Assembly (NCBI GenBank): GCA_017633865.1
Contig: JAGBOM010000232.1
Coordinates: forward strand, 1-5,276
Origin: Opitutales bacterium
GTDB taxonomy: Bacteria > Verrucomicrobiota > Verrucomicrobiia > Opitutales > Intestinicryptomonadaceae
Length of the DNA: 5,276 nt
Direction: 5' to 3'
Shown: one piece after another, positions 4,312 through 5,276 of the stretch
Numbering within the stretch: position 1 is the stretch's first letter
How the letters are laid out: every line of letters starts with the position of its first letter
Program-made: the position numbers and the translations under genes
The notes under the pieces: model-generated
What the model saw: the letters and a program-made list of their open reading frames with translations, nothing else
What the model was told of the DNA's origin: nothing
Database searches by the model: none

Positions 4312-5276
4312 CTAGAAGTCGGGGAGGGCGGAGTCGCTTATGCGTTCGACGTTTGCGCCGAGGGCGGCGAGTTTTTTATCGATATTTTCGTAGCCGCGGT
4401 CGAGGTGGTAGATTCTTTGTATAAAGGTTTCGCCTTTGGCGGAGAGGGCGGCTATTAGCAGCGCCGCGCTCGCCCTGAGGTCAGAGGCCATTACTGGCGA
4501 GCCCGTCAGCGGGGTTTTGCCTCTTACTATCGCGCTCGGCCCCTCCTTTACGATGTCCGCCCCCATTCGGGCGAGTTCGGGCACGTGCATAAAGCGTTCG
4601 GGGTAGATTCTTTCGGTGATAATCGAAATTCCGTCAACCTGCGTCATTAGCGCGGTAAGCTGCGCCTGGAGGTCTGTCGGGAAGTTGGGGTAGGGCATTG
4701 TAATAGCCTCTATCGGGCGGAGCTCCGCGTTTTGCCCGTCCACAAAAATTTCGTTTTTGGAGACGGCTTTTAGTTTTGCGCCGGACATTTCCAAAATGTC
4801 GACGAGCGCTCCCAAGTCTTTTTTTACCGCGCCCTTTACGGAAATTTGACCCTTTGTGGCAAGCCCCGCCAAAATCCACGTTCCCGCTTCGATTCTGTCG
4901 GGCAAAACGCTGTGGGAGGTTCCGCCGAGGCGGGGGACGCCCGTAATTTCGAGTGTCGGCGAGCCTATGCCGTCGATAATCGCGCCCATTTTTACGAGCA
5001 TTTTGCACAAATCGGCGATTTCGGGCTCGCAGGCCGCGTTTTCTATTACGGTTGTGCCGGGCGCCATTACGGAGGCCATTAGGATGTTCGCCGTTCCCGT
5101 TACGGTGCTGCCGAATCTGCCGCCCAAAAATATGTTTGCCCCACGCATTTTGCGGGCGTCGACGTTTAGGTAGCCGCCGCTTATTTCGACATTGCAGTTT
5201 AGCGCGCGCAGGCCTTTTATGTGCAGGTCTATGGGCCGTGCTCCGATTACGCAGCCGCCGGGCATCGAAACTTCCG
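4312..5276 (-). CDS. murA: UDP-N-acetylglucosamine 1-carboxyvinyltransferase (MurA), 5' part outside window
   Basis: MurA transfers enolpyruvate from phosphoenolpyruvate to UDP-GlcNAc, the first committed step of peptidoglycan synthesis, in the cytoplasm. The reading frame stays open to the window edge; the codons before the Met at 5265 read E-V-S, giving the family segment VSMPGGCVIGARPIDLH. About 320 of the usual 420 or so residues are present and the N-terminal part is missing. Numbering from that internal Met, Cys5 is the catalytic, fosfomycin-targeted cysteine (Cys115 in E. coli) and Arg10 corresponds to Arg120. Asp198 in NFPTDLQAQLTAL is the general base (Asp305), and Arg264 in SDLRASAALLIAAL corresponds to Arg397. 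RFMHVPELARMGADI (224-238) is another hallmark. The Met at 5265 is internal and not the start. The protein ends YENIDKKLAALGANVERIS plus a short tail, the normal C-terminus. The gene converges on the foldase gene and has its own terminator. Confidence 0.97.
   Translation of the reverse strand, partial: EVSMPGGCVIGARPIDLHIKGLRALNCNVEISGGYLNVDARKMRGANIFLGGRFGSTVTGTANILMASVMAPGTTVIENAACEPEIADLCKMLVKMGAIIDGIGSPTLEITGVPRLGGTSHSVLPDRIEAGTWILAGLATKGQISVKGAVKKDLGALVDILEMSGAKLKAVSKNEIFVDGQNAELRPIEAITMPYPNFPTDLQAQLTALMTQVDGISIITERIYPERFMHVPELARMGADIVKEGPSAIVRGKTPLTGSPVMASDLRASAALLIAALSAKGETFIQRIYHLDRGYENIDKKLAALGANVERISDSALPDF

Noticed and set aside
5263..5265. ATG at 5265 as the murA start
   Set aside because: The frame stays open to the window edge with family residues (E-V-S) before it, and the catalytic Cys lies four residues after this Met, so about 100 residues of MurA precede it.
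1..5276. CRISPR array, tRNA, rRNA, insertion sequence or defence system
   Set aside because: No spaced direct repeats, cloverleaf-like segments, transposase motifs or defence-protein motifs were found; the genes are ordinary envelope functions.

Overview
This window reads as a piece of bacterial chromosome devoted to cell-envelope work, most plausibly from a Gram-negative host-associated bacterium of the Verrucomicrobiota (Opitutae-like). That placement is an inference. It rests on the style of the membrane-anchored SurA_N protein, whose start MITWIQ..KHHKVVF resembles Verrucomicrobia homologues as I remember them, on an AmgK/MurU pair, and on main genes that mostly lack a clear Shine-Dalgarno. 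No mobile element, CRISPR array, tRNA or rRNA is visible.

Layout. On the minus strand, reading from 2216 down to 1, there is a likely operon: a MurU-type nucleotidyltransferase (1500-2216), overlapped by 17 nt by an AmgK-type sugar kinase (548-1516). A tiny one-helix membrane protein follows (391-492, possibly starting at 519), then a 77-residue Pro/Ala/Lys-rich protein with a C-terminal membrane helix (46-279), and a textbook Rho-independent terminator (1-29). The plus strand carries a divergent 543-codon SurA_N/PpiD-like foldase gene (2377-4008), separated from murU by 160 bp that must hold both promoters. It converges on murA (minus strand, 4312 to beyond the right edge), which is cut by the window end but keeps its catalytic Cys, Arg and Asp residues.

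The 303-bp convergent gap 4009-4311 is rich in structure. It holds a strong, probably bidirectional terminator inside a larger concentric inverted repeat (4012-4123), a T-rich spacer, and then three short hairpins (4211-4290), one of which is the likely murA terminator.

How the genes fit together. AmgK and MurU would turn recovered MurNAc into UDP-MurNAc without MurA, the enzyme of the de novo route that lies at the other end of the window. The SurA_N protein would act at the outer face of the inner membrane on exported proteins. The foldase/amgK-murU divergence recalls the lptD-surA // amgK-murU arrangement of Pseudomonas. The least explained items are the two small membrane proteins closing the recycling operon and the nested dyad behind the foldase gene.
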